Source: DATAQC01 sp038238185 | GTDB taxonomy: Bacteria > Actinomycetota > Acidimicrobiia > Acidimicrobiales > AC-14 | DNA length: 10,142 nt | NCBI GenBank assembly: GCA_038238185.1 | Contig: JBBRXY010000100.1 | Span: 1-10,142, forward strand | Direction of reading: 5' to 3' | Shown: in pieces, positions 9,450 through 10,142 of the stretch | Numbering within the stretch: the first letter of the stretch is position 1 | Layout of the letters: each line of letters opens with the position of its first letter | Notes under the pieces: model-generated | What the model was told of the DNA's origin: nothing | Seen by the model: only the letters and a program-made list of their open reading frames with translations | The model's database searches: none | Made by a program: the position numbers and the translations under genes

Positions 9450-10142
9450 ATGACTCATCATGTCGACCTCGGCACCATCACCCTCACCCGGGGCAGCCAC
9501 CGCAGCAGGGACGCGGGCGTGTGCCTCATGGAGGCGGTTGCCTGGTGGGCCGGCGAAGATCACAGTGACCGGCCAGCGTGTGTGTCGCCCGTCATCGCTG
9601 CCTTCGGGCGCCGGTGGAACGACGACCTCGACGACGAGGGACGCCAGCGGCTTCGGCCGTACATCGCCACGATGGTGGGCACCAACACCGGCATGGCCGA
9701 CGACGAGCGCCGCGCATGGATGGTCACGGACTGGATGGTCCGCACCTCCCTGCCGGCGTGGCTTCGGTTGGCAAAGATGGATGACCAGGCGGCAACGGTC
9801 GAGGCACTGCCCGAGCTGGTCGACGCCGCTTCATGGGAAGGGATGAGCGACACGGTTAGCCGGGTCCGAGAGGACTCAGCCGCCGCATGGCACAGCCCAT
9901 GGGCCGCCGCATGGGACGCCGCATGGGCCGCCTCACGGGCCGCCGCCGCCGCCGCCACCGCCGCCGCCGCAGGGGACGCCTCACGGGACGCCGCACGGGA
10001 CGCCACCGCCACGGCCGCCGCCGCCGCATGGGCCGCCTCACGGGACGCCGCCGCCGCCACCGCCGCCGCCGCCGCAGGGGACGCCACATGGGCCGCCGCA
10101 CGGGACGCCACCGCCGCCGCATGGGCCGCCGCATGGGACGCC
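9450..10142 (+). CDS. Conserved phage/actinobacterial protein with Ala/Trp repeat tail, 5' part
   Basis: The frame opens at ATG 9450 after AAAGGAG and stays open for 231 codons to the window edge, so the C-terminus is missing. Residues 1-140 look like an ordinary folded domain, with GSHRSRDAGVCLMEAVAWWAGE near the start. A segment ACVSPVIAAFGRRWND follows, then DDEGRQRLRPYI and DDERRAWMVTDWMVR helices. This domain resembles hypothetical proteins I recall from actinobacteria and their phages; no function is known. From residue 144 (position 9879) the protein becomes Ala-rich, with WAA, WDA, SRDA, ARDA and AGDA blocks. This tail would form long helices. The codons are almost all G or C at position three and highly repetitive. 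Confidence 0.8.
   Translation, partial: MTHHVDLGTITLTRGSHRSRDAGVCLMEAVAWWAGEDHSDRPACVSPVIAAFGRRWNDDLDDEGRQRLRPYIATMVGTNTGMADDERRAWMVTDWMVRTSLPAWLRLAKMDDQAATVEALPELVDAASWEGMSDTVSRVREDSAAAWHSPWAAAWDAAWAASRAAAAAATAAAAGDASRDAARDATATAAAAAWAASRDAAAATAAAAAGDATWAAARDATAAAWAAAWDA
9879..10142 (+). repeat. GCC/TGG/GAC/CGG low-complexity repeat
   Basis: At least 264 bases are built from GCC GCC plus TGG, GAC, CGG, GCA and GGG codons. Direct repeats recur within it, for example GCATGGGCCGCCTCACGGG twice and GCCGCAGGGGACGCC twice. It continues past the window edge. Only the + frame of the 9450 gene gives Ala/Trp/Asp blocks; the minus frames give Arg-rich or Ala-rich shadows. Confidence 0.88.

Noticed and set aside
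9120..9453. Two plus-strand frames rich in Gly, Arg, Thr and Val opposite the lipoprotein
   Set aside because: They mirror the Thr/Pro linker codons of the leftward gene, whose signal peptide and lysozyme-like domain are convincing.
9560..10134. Minus-strand Ala-rich and Arg-rich frames over the right-end repeat
   Set aside because: They are products of the repetitive DNA. The plus frame has a ribosome site and a non-repetitive conserved domain in phase with it.

Overview
This is a high-GC window (roughly two thirds G+C by eye) from the genome of a tailed bacteriophage or prophage of an actinobacterium-like host. The evidence is a large terminase at 6597-8303, a probable small terminase at 3473-4150, a long run of tiny genes joined by ATGA/TGATG stop-start overlaps, three different homing or free-standing nuclease types, and a lysozyme-like lipoprotein. 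The Thr/Val/Pro/Glu-rich linker of that lipoprotein and TANNNT-type -10 boxes point to an actinobacterial host, perhaps Acidimicrobiia. The host assignment is inference. No tRNA, rRNA, CRISPR array or insertion sequence was seen.

Layout. Positions 2-709 hold the end of a Cys-rich gene, a 49-aa zinc-ribbon gene and a GIY-YIG (T5orf172-like) nuclease-fold gene. A 218-bp gap then carries a good promoter (866-894), which starts a rightward operon: a 90-aa helical protein, an HNH endonuclease, a 79-aa unknown and three small Cys-rich proteins (to 2646). Next come a DUF6948-like protein (2739-3056) and an overlapping (Gly-X)n repeat ORF (3044-3322). A 45-aa Cys-rich gene follows, and then the packaging block from 3473.

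Packaging block. The small-terminase-like gene (3473-4150) is followed by three or four small genes. After these comes a gene of metallopeptidase-like and Ada-like zinc-domain type, interrupted by a 333-aa LAGLIDADG intein (5322-6320). Its first ~31 codons appear to lie in a different frame in the preceding mini-ORF at 4861-4995, so it reads as one frameshifted gene. The large terminase follows. A probably leaderless 96-aa gene (8342-8632) uses a promoter that shares a 20-bp block with the one at 866-894.

Right end. Two leftward genes are a Rpf/lysozyme-like lipoprotein and a coupled Cys-rich mini-protein (9395-8629); they converge on the 8342 gene with overlapping stops. A divergent promoter region (9389-9449) then drives a rightward gene with a conserved 140-aa N-terminus and an Ala/Trp/Asp/Arg repeat tail that runs off the window end.

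The most notable items are the intein in an unusual and apparently frameshifted host gene, the duplicated promoter/operator block, TANNNT-N6-start signatures at three genes, and two very different low-complexity repeat ORFs.
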